A stretch of 55,781 nucleotides of DNA from assembly GCA_044371005.1 (NCBI GenBank), contig JBILUL010000013.1, positions 1 through 55,781 on the forward strand. The letters are read 5' to 3'. Within the stretch, counting starts at the first letter, position 1, and each line of letters starts with the position of its first letter. This DNA is from UBA2402 sp044371005. Its GTDB lineage: Bacteria; Planctomycetota; Phycisphaerae; Phycisphaerales; UBA1924. This document shows, in pieces, positions 43,287-52,185 of the stretch. The notes below the pieces were generated by a model that was not told where the DNA came from, did no database searches, and saw nothing but the letters and a program-made list of their open reading frames with translations. The position numbers and the translations under genes were made by a program.

Positions 43287-45182
43287 TCATCGAGGAACGG
43301 CTGGTAGTGGAGGCGGGACCTCCACCTGTCTGGCGCGGGCTGTAGCCGCGGATTTTTCAAGTTGAAACGCGTCGATTGACTCGCTGTCAAGTCCTTGGGT
43401 GGTTACGTGCAGCGATCGGGGGGAGATATCGAGCAGAATGAAGTGGTGGCCGCTCTGCCGCGTGCTCAAGTACCAGGGAGTGGTGTCCGGGAAGGTGATC
43501 GGGTCGGCGCCGCCTCCACCGGTGTTGGTGTAGAAGATGCCTTCGGTGTGTGCGACTCCGCCGCGGATGGCGACGCTTCGTTCATAACCACCGGGCAGTG
43601 CCGAGAGCACCATGTCGATCCCAAGTTCATCAAAGAGCGTGGTGAGGGCTGCGTCCTGATCGTTGCCTTCAAGCGTGTCACTGCGCTTGACTGAACTGAA
43701 CATGGCGCGATGGTGACAGACAATCTTCCACGTGGCGGTCGATGCCGCCGCGTGGCGCCTGAGCGAGGCGTGGGCCGGGTTGACATGCTGATCACGCGGC
43801 ACTGACCGCGAGGTGTCAAGCAGGAAGAACTCGGCATCGCCGTACCGGATGGAAGTGCAGCCATCAGGTGACGAGTCTGGGTGATACTGATCGAACCAGA
43901 AGCGGTCGGATTCGCCATCGCCGGGCAGCACGATGGCCGGCACCAGGGCGTGCAGCGGGCCGATGCCGCGGAAGTACCCGAGATTCCAGAGGTGCTTGTC
44001 GTCCTTGCCTCCGCCATCGGTGAGCGATCCAAGGTTGATCATCGCGTGGGGCTTGAGTCCGGAGAGTTGCCCGGCGAGATGGTCGGCGATATGCGGTCGC
44101 ACATCGGTGCCGCCGATGACGCCGATACGGACCGGTTCACCCGGCGGGGGTGCGGTGTGGAAGGTCTTGACCCCGGAGTCGACGCTGAGGCCGGTTGGAT
44201 CGGTGCTTCGCACGCGATAGAAGTACGTTGTGGCGGGTTTCAGTCCGCTTAGCGTGGCGTGCAGAATCCGTTGCGCTGGACCCGGCAGGCTGATGCGTTC
44301 GTTCATTTGCGAGTCGGTGCCCCACTCGATCAGGCCCGATGTCGGTCGGTCGGTCTCCCAGAGCACCCGGATCGAACCGTCGGGTTGCATGGTGAGGTAC
44401 GGCCCCGCATTGATGTGCAGTCGTCCCGGGTGCATCCAACCCTGCTCCAGGGCCTTCTTCATCATCGCGAAACGTCTGGCAACCTGCGTTGATGTCAGCG
44501 CTTCTTCATAAAGCCTCCCGCAGGTGACAAGGTGCCCCAACTGCATCAGAGGTTCGCTTTCGAGATATGCCGCGATCTCAAGACGCGAGTCGGTGCCTGT
44601 TGCCAACACTGCGGCATCGATTGGGACGCCCCCGAATTGTCGGCCGTTGACAAAGAGCTGAAGGTCTTCGCCCGTGTAGACGGCGGCGATGTGATACCAG
44701 TGCTTGTGATGCGCGATGGGCCGCACATCGGACGAGATTGCCACCGAGCCTTCGGTCCCCGCGGCAAACGTCACTGAGTGATCGTGGTAGCCGACAATCC
44801 ATGCGGCTCGCCCACCATGCGCGGCATCGCGCGCTGCGAGAGCAACGCCGACCGGCCGGCTGGTGTTGTCATTGATCCAAAGCTCACACGTGAAGGGGCC
44901 TGTGGGAAGGTGTTCACCTTTCAGGAGGTTCAGCCTGCGGTCTGTGGCATGCAGCCCCTTGAAATCCAATGCGGGCATTGGTGTGTGGGTCGGCGGGACG
45001 GGGTCCTCAAATGGCAAGAGTTGGGGCGGAGTCAGCTCGCCAGTGGTCGGTACCTTCGAGGCGACAGGAGCAAAGGACCATTCGTACAGGTTGTGGCCCG
45101 GATGAATGCGCTGTGGAGCAAGCTCCGTTTCCGCGATGAACACGACCAGCTGCAATGCGGCCCAAACCAGACTCGCCAGCAT
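43287..45182 (-). CDS. Secreted LamG plus purple-acid-phosphatase-like protein with degraded active site
   Basis: 631 residues: a signal peptide (A-S-L-V-W-A-A-L-Q-L-V-V-F), a concanavalin/LamG-like domain (about 45-225; P-F-T-C-E-L-W-I-N-D and W-Y-H-I-A-A-V-Y-T-G are typical), a fibronectin-like N-domain of purple acid phosphatases (about 258-345; T-T-Y-F-Y-R-V-R-S), then a metallophosphatase fold (about 348-600). In the last domain the metal motifs are changed: G-G-T-D-V-R-P for the first Asp motif, L-G-S-L-T-D-G-G for GDxxD, and G-D-G-E-S-D for GNHE; C-H-H-R-A-M-F is kept. It is probably a pseudo-enzyme. AGGAG is 9 nt before the start; the open frame to 45353 is a shadow. Confidence 0.82.
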   Translation of the reverse strand: MLASLVWAALQLVVFIAETELAPQRIHPGHNLYEWSFAPVASKVPTTGELTPPQLLPFEDPVPPTHTPMPALDFKGLHATDRRLNLLKGEHLPTGPFTCELWINDNTSRPVGVALAARDAAHGGRAAWIVGYHDHSVTFAAGTEGSVAISSDVRPIAHHKHWYHIAAVYTGEDLQLFVNGRQFGGVPIDAAVLATGTDSRLEIAAYLESEPLMQLGHLVTCGRLYEEALTSTQVARRFAMMKKALEQGWMHPGRLHINAGPYLTMQPDGSIRVLWETDRPTSGLIEWGTDSQMNERISLPGPAQRILHATLSGLKPATTYFYRVRSTDPTGLSVDSGVKTFHTAPPPGEPVRIGVIGGTDVRPHIADHLAGQLSGLKPHAMINLGSLTDGGGKDDKHLWNLGYFRGIGPLHALVPAIVLPGDGESDRFWFDQYHPDSSPDGCTSIRYGDAEFFLLDTSRSVPRDQHVNPAHASLRRHAAASTATWKIVCHHRAMFSSVKRSDTLEGNDQDAALTTLFDELGIDMVLSALPGGYERSVAIRGGVAHTEGIFYTNTGGGGADPITFPDTTPWYLSTRQSGHHFILLDISPRSLHVTTQGLDSESIDAFQLEKSAATARARQVEVPPPLPAVPR

Positions 45183-45355
45183 GGATTGGAACTCCTGTTG
45201 AATATGGACATGGCCAGCATACGCCGCGGCCTTGTCAATCTGGAGCCGTGGCATGAAGATTGCGCGAAATGCATTTGGTCGGCATGACTCGCACATGGGC
45301 AGATGGCATACTTGAGATTCACCACTGCGGCCCAAGTCGTCCGGAGAAGTCACAG

Positions 45356-48300
45356 ATGAGTCCGAGAACTTTGTGTGTTGCTGCGGGCGTCGTCGGGGCG
45401 GTTGTCGTCACGACGGCATTCGCTGCCGTTGAGATCCGGGTTGGCCCGTTCCTTCAGGATGCCGAGCCGAGCAGTCTGTGGATTGTGTGGGAGACGACCG
45501 AACCGGGCGCGAGTGTGGTCGAGTATGGGCTGACGGCGGCCCTGGGGTCTTCCAGTTCAGGAACGTCTGCCGCGAGTCAGGGGACTGGGGCGATTCACAA
45601 CGTCCAGTTGACGGGTCTGACACCCGACACTGGCTATTACTACCGGGTGCGGACGGGCGTGGCGGTAAGTGCCACGTACCGCTTTCGGACTCCGCCGCTG
45701 CCGGCGTCAGAGCATGGGTTCCGGTTTGTCGCGTACTCGGATACGCAAAGTGGTTCGAGCAGCAGCAAGCACACCGAAGTCATCAACGACGGTGTGATCG
45801 CGTTCATGACGCAGAACTTCGGGCCTGTGCTCAGTGATGCGCTTGCGTTCACGATCGAGCCGGGCGATCTGGTTGACAATGGGTTGGTCTACGAGCAGTG
45901 GAAGACGCAATGGTTCGATGAGGAGCAGAATCTGATCAGGCACGTGCCGCCCTATCCGGTGCCGGGCAATCACGAGCAGGATTCGCCCTGGTTCTTCCGG
46001 TACTTCAAGCTGCCCGAGAACGGGACGCCGGGGTATCTCGAACACTGGTGGGCGAAGGACTACAGCAACGTCCGCATCATCGGGCTTGATTCGAACTCGG
46101 GCTATCGCATTCAGGCGCAGCTGGACTGGCTCGACGCTCAACTGGCGGACGCGGCGACGCGATCGAACATTGATTTCGTCTTCGCCCAGATGCACCACCC
46201 GCACAAGAGCGAGATGTGGAGCGTGGGTGAACTCGATTACAGCGGTGAGATCGTCCGCCGGCTCGAGGCCTTCAGTACGGCGACCGGGAAGCCCACGATC
46301 CATTTCTTCGGTCACACGCACGCGTATTCGCGAGGTCAGAGCCGCGATCATGATCATCTGTATGTCAATGTGGCGACGGGTGAGGGAGACATCGATTACT
46401 GGGGGCTGGTGCCGCCGGTTGACTACCCCGAGTTCCAGCGATCGTTCGTTGACTGGGGCTTTGTGCTGATGGAAGTGCAGGCGGGCGCCGACCCGCAGTT
46501 CCGGCTTCGTCGTGTAAGCCGCGGCAATGACCTCCAGCCCCGCAACAACGAGGTCATGGATGACATGACCGTCCGCCGGTACAACTTGCCGCCTGTGACT
46601 CCGACGCCGCAGACCAGCGGCGGCCCGCTACCGGCCGATGACCTCGTGCTGCAGGCCGGTGCCTTCAGCGACCCCAATGGCGATTTTCACCTGGAGAGTC
46701 AGTTCCAGGTGCGCACCGTCAGCGGCACGTATGACGCGCCGACGGCTGACCGCTGGATTCGGTTCGAGAACTGGTACAGCCCACCCGGTGCCACGGGTGC
46801 GGCCAACGGCTACTACAGCGTCAACACCGTGACTGATCCGAACATCACACGAGTGAAGATCGAAGAGCTGCCCGCCAACACCGACTTTGCCTGGCGTGTC
46901 CGTTACCGCGATGGCGGGCTCAAGTGGAGCGACTGGTCCGCTGAGGGCACGTTCCGCACAGGCGATGCGATCACCGGTGCGTGCTGCCTGGTGTCGGGTC
47001 TGTGTCAGCAGTTGCGTGAATCAGAATGCACGGCGTCACGCGGCGTGTATCAGGGAGACATGGTGCCTTGTACACCAAGCCCCTGCCCGCCCGTGCTGAT
47101 GCTCATGGCCGAAAACTTCGAAGGTCTGGTACTTGGCCCCAACGTCAACGAACCGCTCGCCGGCACGCAGGTATGGACGGCAACCCCTCCGCTGGGTTGG
47201 TCGGTCGATCGCTCCGGCGTCCCCGCAGGCGGGGTCACTGAGTGGCGGGGCTGGGGATTTGCGAATCGTTCCTGGTGGGCGCAGACCGCAGGCGACCAGC
47301 TCCGTTCTCAGTTCACGCTGGGACAGGGCGCGGTTGCGATTGCTGATCCTGACGAATGGGATGACGCCGCGAGATCAGCCGGTCTTTACAACACATTCCT
47401 GATCACTCCGCCGATCTCCCTGGCGGGAGCCAACCCGGGCAGCGCACGCCTCGTCCTTGATTCGAGCTGGCGTCCTGAGGATGCGCAGACTGCGACGATC
47501 CGTGTATCGTTTGATGGCGGGGCGGCTGCGGACCTTGTGCGATGGACGAGCGTCCCGACCGATTCGACCTTCAAGCCAGACTCTACAAACGAGACACTGA
47601 CCATCCCGATCAACAATCCGCAGGGTGCCACGAGCATGACCCTTTCATTCGGGTTGACTCAGGCGGGCAACAACTGGTGGTGGGCGATTGACAACCTCTA
47701 CGTGCTCGCGGATCCGAGCGATGGTCGGCGGGTGCTGCTTACGGAGGATTTCGAGCAAGTCGTTCTGGGCCCCAACGTGGATGAGACGCTTACGGGTGCG
47801 CAGGTCTGGTCCGGCGCTCCGCCCACGGGTTGGAGTGTGGACGATTCGGGGGTGCCAGGTGTGGGCAACCCCACCGAAGGCGTGACCGAGTGGGAAGGCT
47901 GGGCCTTCACCGATCGGCCCTGGTGGGTTTCGGCTGCAGGTGATCAGAATCGCTCGCAATTCACGCGGGGCCAGGGCACCATCGCCGTTGCAGATCCAGA
48001 CGAATGGGACGATCGGGGCAACCCTGAAGCCATCGGGCCCTACAACGCTGCGATGAGCACGCCAGCGATTTCGCTGGATGGGATTCAACCCTCGTCACTG
48101 CGGGTTGCATTTGATTCGAGCTGGCGTCCTGAAGGCCTTCAGCAGGCCCGCATCACGGCCACGTTCGATGGTGGACAGCCCGTGACAGCCATGCGTTGGG
48201 ATTCCTTTGCCGGTGCAACGTTCAAGCCGGATGCCACCAACGAACGCATCACGATCGCCATCGACAATCCGCCGGGGGCATCGCAGGCGACGCTCACCTT

Positions 48301-48541
48301 CTGGCTGCTTGATGCTCGCAACAACTGGTGGTGGGCGATCGACAACGTTGAAGTCTCCGGCGCGGACATCACGTGCCCGGCGGACATGAATGCCGACGGC
48401 GGCATCGACGGTGCAGACATCGAGACCTTCTTCACCCTCTGGGAACGGGGCAGCAACGCCGCGGACATCAATCAGGATGGCGGGATCGACGGCGCCGATG
48501 TGGAGGCTTTCTTCAGTTTGTGGGAAGCAGGCAGCTGCTGA
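45356..48541 (+). CDS. Secreted purple-acid-phosphatase-like metallophosphoesterase with dockerin-like tail
   Basis: 1061 residues: a signal peptide (1 to about 24), a PAP-type fibronectin domain (26-115), and a metallophosphoesterase (about 120-395) with all canonical motifs: Y-S-D-T-Q, P-G-D-L-V-D-N-G, P-G-N-H-E-Q-D, M-H-H-P-H and G-H-T-H-A-Y-S-R. Then come a fibronectin-like region (422-537) and a Cys-rich module G-A-C-C...C...C...C-P (540-579), common in planctomycetes. Two homologous modules of about 205 residues (583-785 and 792-1001), each ending N-N-W-W-W-A-I-D-N, precede a dockerin-like tail (1006-1061) that ends Ser-Cys. It probably hydrolyses phosphoesters outside the cell. GGAGA lies about 9 nt before the ATG; the frame is open upstream to 45260. 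Confidence 0.88.
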   Translation: MSPRTLCVAAGVVGAVVVTTAFAAVEIRVGPFLQDAEPSSLWIVWETTEPGASVVEYGLTAALGSSSSGTSAASQGTGAIHNVQLTGLTPDTGYYYRVRTGVAVSATYRFRTPPLPASEHGFRFVAYSDTQSGSSSSKHTEVINDGVIAFMTQNFGPVLSDALAFTIEPGDLVDNGLVYEQWKTQWFDEEQNLIRHVPPYPVPGNHEQDSPWFFRYFKLPENGTPGYLEHWWAKDYSNVRIIGLDSNSGYRIQAQLDWLDAQLADAATRSNIDFVFAQMHHPHKSEMWSVGELDYSGEIVRRLEAFSTATGKPTIHFFGHTHAYSRGQSRDHDHLYVNVATGEGDIDYWGLVPPVDYPEFQRSFVDWGFVLMEVQAGADPQFRLRRVSRGNDLQPRNNEVMDDMTVRRYNLPPVTPTPQTSGGPLPADDLVLQAGAFSDPNGDFHLESQFQVRTVSGTYDAPTADRWIRFENWYSPPGATGAANGYYSVNTVTDPNITRVKIEELPANTDFAWRVRYRDGGLKWSDWSAEGTFRTGDAITGACCLVSGLCQQLRESECTASRGVYQGDMVPCTPSPCPPVLMLMAENFEGLVLGPNVNEPLAGTQVWTATPPLGWSVDRSGVPAGGVTEWRGWGFANRSWWAQTAGDQLRSQFTLGQGAVAIADPDEWDDAARSAGLYNTFLITPPISLAGANPGSARLVLDSSWRPEDAQTATIRVSFDGGAAADLVRWTSVPTDSTFKPDSTNETLTIPINNPQGATSMTLSFGLTQAGNNWWWAIDNLYVLADPSDGRRVLLTEDFEQVVLGPNVDETLTGAQVWSGAPPTGWSVDDSGVPGVGNPTEGVTEWEGWAFTDRPWWVSAAGDQNRSQFTRGQGTIAVADPDEWDDRGNPEAIGPYNAAMSTPAISLDGIQPSSLRVAFDSSWRPEGLQQARITATFDGGQPVTAMRWDSFAGATFKPDATNERITIAIDNPPGASQATLTFWLLDARNNWWWAIDNVEVSGADITCPADMNADGGIDGADIETFFTLWERGSNAADINQDGGIDGADVEAFFSLWEAGSC

Positions 48542-48692
48542 TGCTGCACGCGGCACATCGGCGTGAACCCCGGCCAGCGATGGATTCGCGTGCATGGATG
48601 CGGTCGGCGGCCAACGAAACGAACGGAACAGGAGGTTCTGCAACACAGCAGGCGGTGGCGAATTCATGCATCGCGAGTGCGAAGGTACCGAA

Positions 48693-49049
48693 CTACACGC
48701 CTCGGTAGATCGCGCCCGAGGTCGATGTCTCCCGCACTTCAATGCGAGCCAGCAGGGGAAGCGATGGCTTGAGCCGATCCCAGAACCAGATGGCGATACG
48801 TTCTGCGGTGGACTGCTCCAGCCCTTCGATGTCGTTGAGATAGGAGTGGTCCAGTTGATCGATCAGCGGCTTGCAGACCTGCTTGAGGTCGGCAAAGTCC
48901 ATCACCCAGCCCGTCTGCGGATCAAGCGGGCCTTCGAGATAGACACGCACTCGGTACGAGTGGCCATGAAGGCGGGCGCACTTGTGCGTCGGTGGGACAT
49001 TGATCAGTCGGTGGGCCGCTTCGAACTTGAACTCTTTGTAGATTTCCAC
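48693..49049 (-). CDS. queD: 6-carboxy-5,6,7,8-tetrahydropterin synthase
   Basis: QueD makes 6-carboxytetrahydropterin, an early step of queuosine and 7-deazaguanine synthesis. The 118-residue protein has zinc ligands H13, H28 and H30 (A-A-H-R and L-H-G-H), catalytic Cys24 in H-K-C-A-R-L, F-A-D-L-K, L-D-H-S-Y-L-N-D and a late E-Q-S-T-A-E. I choose the GTG at 49049, giving V-E-I-Y-K-E-F as in the family, with TACAGT 8 nt upstream. The longer frame to 49475 has no homology. It converges with the phosphoesterase gene and is divergent from nrfHA. Confidence 0.93.
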   Translation of the reverse strand: MEIYKEFKFEAAHRLINVPPTHKCARLHGHSYRVRVYLEGPLDPQTGWVMDFADLKQVCKPLIDQLDHSYLNDIEGLEQSTAERIAIWFWDRLKPSLPLLARIEVRETSTSGAIYRGV

Positions 49050-49057
49050 GCGCGTCG

Positions 49058-49063
49058 ACTGTA
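49058..49063 (-). promoter_or_regulatory. Candidate -10 box of queD (leaderless type)
   Basis: TACAGT on the minus strand, 8 nt before the GTG start. It also supports that start over longer frames. Confidence 0.4.
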
Positions 49064-49323
49064 GCGGGTTGCACCGGGGGCCGGAAAGGTCGCACCGGGG
49101 CCACATCCACGAACGAGCAATCTTGATACGAGTGTCGGCTATTGTCCTTGAAAGCTGGTAGGTAGCGGGGCGGCATTGGCTCGTGTGGGACGCAGCGACA
49201 GCAGGCGATGATTCGTAAGAACAAATCTTGCAATGGGTTGCAGTGCGAGATGCGATGTGAAGTTGCAGTGGCTGTCGCGAGAATCGATGCGGATTGACTT
49301 TTGTGAACAAGTTCTGGTGGTCG
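49064..49323. other. Divergent regulatory stretch between queD and nrfH
   Basis: No coding potential seen. The part nearest nrfH is less GC-rich than the rest of the window. Confidence 0.45.
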
Positions 49324-49352
49324 ATATTGATGACCGGTGAGTCATCGGATAT
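49324..49352. promoter_or_regulatory. Palindromic candidate operator upstream of nrfHA
   Basis: ATAT-T-GATGAC-CGGTGA-GTCATC-GG-ATAT is a 29-bp imperfect palindrome (perfect 6-bp arms 49329-49334 and 49341-49346) about 20 nt before the nrfH start. TATACT follows at 49350-49355, so a protein bound here would cover the promoter. The regulator is unknown. Confidence 0.5.
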
Positions 49353-49371
49353 ACTGGATATAGGTATCGAT

Positions 49372-49857
49372 ATGGCAAGCACTCGAAGCATCACGCTGGC
49401 CTCTCTGCTCGCTGCAACGGCGTTGGGGGTGATGGTCGGGCTCGGGGCGTACACGTTCCATGAAGCCAAGGGCACCAGCTACCTCTCCAACGATCCGCAG
49501 GCGTGCATCAACTGCCACATCATGAATGAGCAGTACGATGGATGGCTGCACGGGCCGCACGGCCGTGTCACCACCTGCAACGACTGCCATGTGCCGCACG
49601 ATGTGGTGGGCAAGTACCTGACCAAGGCCGAGCATGGGTGGCGGCATTCCAAGGCCTTCACGCTCAACGATTTCCACGAGCCCATCCAGATCACTCCATC
49701 GAGTCTGGAAGTGGTCCTCAACAACTGCGTGCGCTGTCATCAGTCCATGGTGGATTCCGTGACGTCGCACGCGGCAAGCTATCCGACGATTTCCGAGCCC
49801 GCGGCGACCAACTGCGTGCAATGTCATGCCCACGTGGCGCACGGCAGCATTCGCTGA
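49372..49857 (+). CDS. nrfH: Cytochrome c nitrite reductase small subunit, NrfH
   Basis: NrfH is the membrane tetrahaem quinol dehydrogenase that feeds electrons to NrfA. The 161-residue protein has one N-terminal membrane anchor (about residues 6-27) and four CxxCH sites (C-I-N-C-H, C-N-D-C-H, C-V-R-C-H, C-V-Q-C-H), the expected number. The start is the ATG at 49372; the frame upstream to 49294 is not conserved. The palindrome at 49324-49352 lies upstream and nrfA follows after 26 nt. Confidence 0.95.
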   Translation: MASTRSITLASLLAATALGVMVGLGAYTFHEAKGTSYLSNDPQACINCHIMNEQYDGWLHGPHGRVTTCNDCHVPHDVVGKYLTKAEHGWRHSKAFTLNDFHEPIQITPSSLEVVLNNCVRCHQSMVDSVTSHAASYPTISEPAATNCVQCHAHVAHGSIR

Positions 49858-49883
49858 GTTCCCGCTCTGAAGAGGCGACGCAC

Positions 49884-51404
49884 ATGAACACATCCAATCA
49901 TCTCCGCACTGCCCCTCTCTCTCGTCGCGACGGAAAGGCTCTGGTGTGGGCCACGTTCGTGATCGCCGCGGCGGGCACCGTGGCCATCGCTGCGCTCCTG
50001 GTGAACATTCGTCAGCGCAAGGCCGAGAGCCAGCTGGTGGCATTCCCGCTCACGAAGCTGAGCGAGCGCATCGACAGCCCCAGCGAATGGGGAAAGAACT
50101 TCCCTCGTCAGTACGACGGGTACTTGCGCACGGTGGACAATCAGCGTCCGCGATCCGGCGGCAGCGAGGCGATGCCGCTTCGCGAGATGAATGCCAGTGC
50201 GCCCGCCGCGGGGGACAAGGCACCTTCGAAGCTTGAGGAAGATCCGCTGCTCAAGACGATCTTCAACGGGTATGCCTTCGCGATCGACTATCGCGAACGC
50301 CGCGGGCATGCCTTCATGCTCGACGACCAGCGAGACACCGAACGCGTCAAGCAGCGCCAGCAGCCCGGGGCCTGTCTGAACTGCCATGCCTCCAACGTGC
50401 TCGCGTATCGCGAGCTTGGCCAGAAGAACGGGGCACCCGGCGGGCTCGATGAGCCGCTGCTGTCCTCCAACGGCCAGGCCCAGCTCTTCAAGGGCTTTGA
50501 TGTCATCAACTCGATGAAGTACGCCGATGCCACCGCGATGGTGCAGCACCCGGTGGCCTGCATCGACTGCCACGAACCCGACTCACTCAAGCTGCGCATC
50601 ACGCGCCCGGCGTTCATCGAGGGCATTCAGGCCCTTGCCAAGTCCGATGATCCGGTGCCGCACATGCCCAGCATCGAGCAGTGGCGCAAGAGCGGCCGCT
50701 CGAAGCCCTACGACCCCAATGAACTGGCCTCGCGTCAGGAGATGCGCTCCATGTCCTGCGGGCAGTGCCATGTCGAGTACTACTTCAAGGGCGATCAGAA
50801 ACGCCTGACGTTCCCCTGGCACAACGGCCTCAAGGTCGAGCAGGCCGAGGCGTACTACAACGAGGTGGGCTGGAACGACTGGACCCACAAGGACTCCGGC
50901 GCGGCCGTCATCAAGGCCCAGCACCCCGAGTTCGAACTCTGGAGCCAGGGCGTGCACGCCCGCAGCGGCGTCTCCTGCGCCGATTGCCACATGCCCTACG
51001 TCCGCGAGGGTGCGATGAAGTTCTCCAGCCACCAGGTTCAGAGCCCCATGAACAATGTGGCCCGCTCGTGCCAGGTCTGCCACAACTACACCGAGTCTGA
51101 GATTGTCGCCAGGGTCGACATCATCCAGAAACGCACCAAGGGCCAGCTCGATCGCGCCGAAGTTGCCGTCGTTGATCTCATCCGTGCCATCTCCGCGGCG
51201 AAGGTCGCCGGTGCCACGGATGATCAGCTCAAGAACGCCCGCGAACTCCAGCGCAAGGCGCAGTGGCGGGCCGACTACATCAATGCCGAGAACTCCATGG
51301 GATTCCACGCTCCCGCCGAAACCCTGCGCATTCTCGGCGAATCGATCGACTACGCCCGTCAGGGGGAGCTCGAAGTCGCCAAGCTCAAGATCCCGGCCAA
51401 GTGA
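49884..51404 (+). CDS. nrfA: Ammonia-forming cytochrome c nitrite reductase, NrfA
   Basis: NrfA reduces nitrite to ammonium with six electrons. The 506-residue protein has an N-terminal membrane anchor or uncleaved signal (about 20-41) and five CxxCH sites: C-L-N-C-H (164-168), C-I-D-C-H, C-G-Q-C-H, C-A-D-C-H and C-Q-V-C-H. The first site, which holds the active-site haem, is CxxCH instead of the classical CxxCK. Other active-site parts are present: D-Y-R-E-R-R-G-H (Arg), Q-C-H-V-E-Y-Y-F (Tyr) and Q-G-V-H (His). The longer open frame from 49542 overlaps nrfH in another phase and is a shadow. Confidence 0.94.
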   Translation: MNTSNHLRTAPLSRRDGKALVWATFVIAAAGTVAIAALLVNIRQRKAESQLVAFPLTKLSERIDSPSEWGKNFPRQYDGYLRTVDNQRPRSGGSEAMPLREMNASAPAAGDKAPSKLEEDPLLKTIFNGYAFAIDYRERRGHAFMLDDQRDTERVKQRQQPGACLNCHASNVLAYRELGQKNGAPGGLDEPLLSSNGQAQLFKGFDVINSMKYADATAMVQHPVACIDCHEPDSLKLRITRPAFIEGIQALAKSDDPVPHMPSIEQWRKSGRSKPYDPNELASRQEMRSMSCGQCHVEYYFKGDQKRLTFPWHNGLKVEQAEAYYNEVGWNDWTHKDSGAAVIKAQHPEFELWSQGVHARSGVSCADCHMPYVREGAMKFSSHQVQSPMNNVARSCQVCHNYTESEIVARVDIIQKRTKGQLDRAEVAVVDLIRAISAAKVAGATDDQLKNARELQRKAQWRADYINAENSMGFHAPAETLRILGESIDYARQGELEVAKLKIPAK

Positions 51405-51448
51405 CTCTGCTGCGGCTTTGCCGCGACATCACGCTGCCATCTCCTCTA

Positions 51449-51486
51449 CGCCCCCGGGATTCATCAGTCCAGGGGGCGGTCTCTTT
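51449..51486 (+). terminator. Probable terminator of nrfHA
   Basis: CGCCCCC (51449-51455) pairs with GGGGGCG (51472-51478) across a 16-nt loop that can pair further (GGGATT region), then GTCTCTTT. It is 44 nt after the nrfA stop. Confidence 0.5.
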
Positions 51487-51554
51487 GAGGAACGCCTACG
51501 CTGGCTGCACCGTAAGGATCGGTCCGAACTCTTGCTCACGATGCGAACCCCGAG

Positions 51555-52070
51555 ATGCGCATGATCATCTACATCGTCCTGCTTCTGGTCGGATTGCTCC
51601 TGTCCCTGGTCGGGTTCCTGGGCGTCGTCGGGTCGCTGCTGCCATCCACCCACACGGCATCCATCACGTTCGAGGTCGCCAAGCCGCAGGCGGAAGTCTG
51701 GGCCATGCTCGACAAGGTCGAGGAATTTCCTTCGTGGTTCCCCGATATCAACCGTGTCGAGGTGCTGCCCGAGCGTGAGGGACGCCGCGCTTTCCGCCAG
51801 TTCCAGGGACGCAACTCCTTCGTGCTTGAAGAGACCATCAAGGAGCCCATGACACGTGTCGTGCGCACCATCGTCGACGACCACGCGATGTTCACCGGCA
51901 GCTGGGACCACCAGTTCGAGTCGGTCGGCGATGGTCGCACCCGCATCACGCTCACCGAGACCGGGAGTGTGGCCAGCCCCATCCCGCGTGCGATCATGAA
52001 GTTCGCGATCGGCGAGAAGTACTATCTCAACCGGTTCGCCGAGTGCGTGACCAAGCGCTGCGGCAAGTAA
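51555..52070 (+). CDS. Membrane-anchored SRPBCC (START-like) protein
   Basis: 171 residues. An N-terminal membrane helix (about 3-28) precedes an SRPBCC/polyketide-cyclase-like fold (about 36-165): I-T-F-E-V-A-K-P-Q-A-E-V-W-A-M-L opens it and W-F-P-D-I-N-R-V-E-V follows. Such folds bind hydrophobic ligands; none can be predicted here. The start at 51555 is ATG (M-R-M-I-I-Y); M3 is an alternative. It follows nrfHA at 150 bp, past a probable terminator, so it is likely a separate unit. Confidence 0.8.
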   Translation: MRMIIYIVLLLVGLLLSLVGFLGVVGSLLPSTHTASITFEVAKPQAEVWAMLDKVEEFPSWFPDINRVEVLPEREGRRAFRQFQGRNSFVLEETIKEPMTRVVRTIVDDHAMFTGSWDHQFESVGDGRTRITLTETGSVASPIPRAIMKFAIGEKYYLNRFAECVTKRCGK

Positions 52071-52185
52071 TGCGGAACACACATAGTTCCTGCGCCGCAA
52101 TGAATCGCTGCAATTGGCGAGTTGTTGGCGTTGTGTGCCCGTTGGGGGCACAACTCGGGTTCCATCACGATAGTTGGAACGGATC

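Noticed and set aside
49050..49475. Longer queD start upstream of 49049
   Set aside because: The added sequence has no QueD homology, and the GTG at 49049 gives the family N-terminus with a -10-like box 8 nt upstream.
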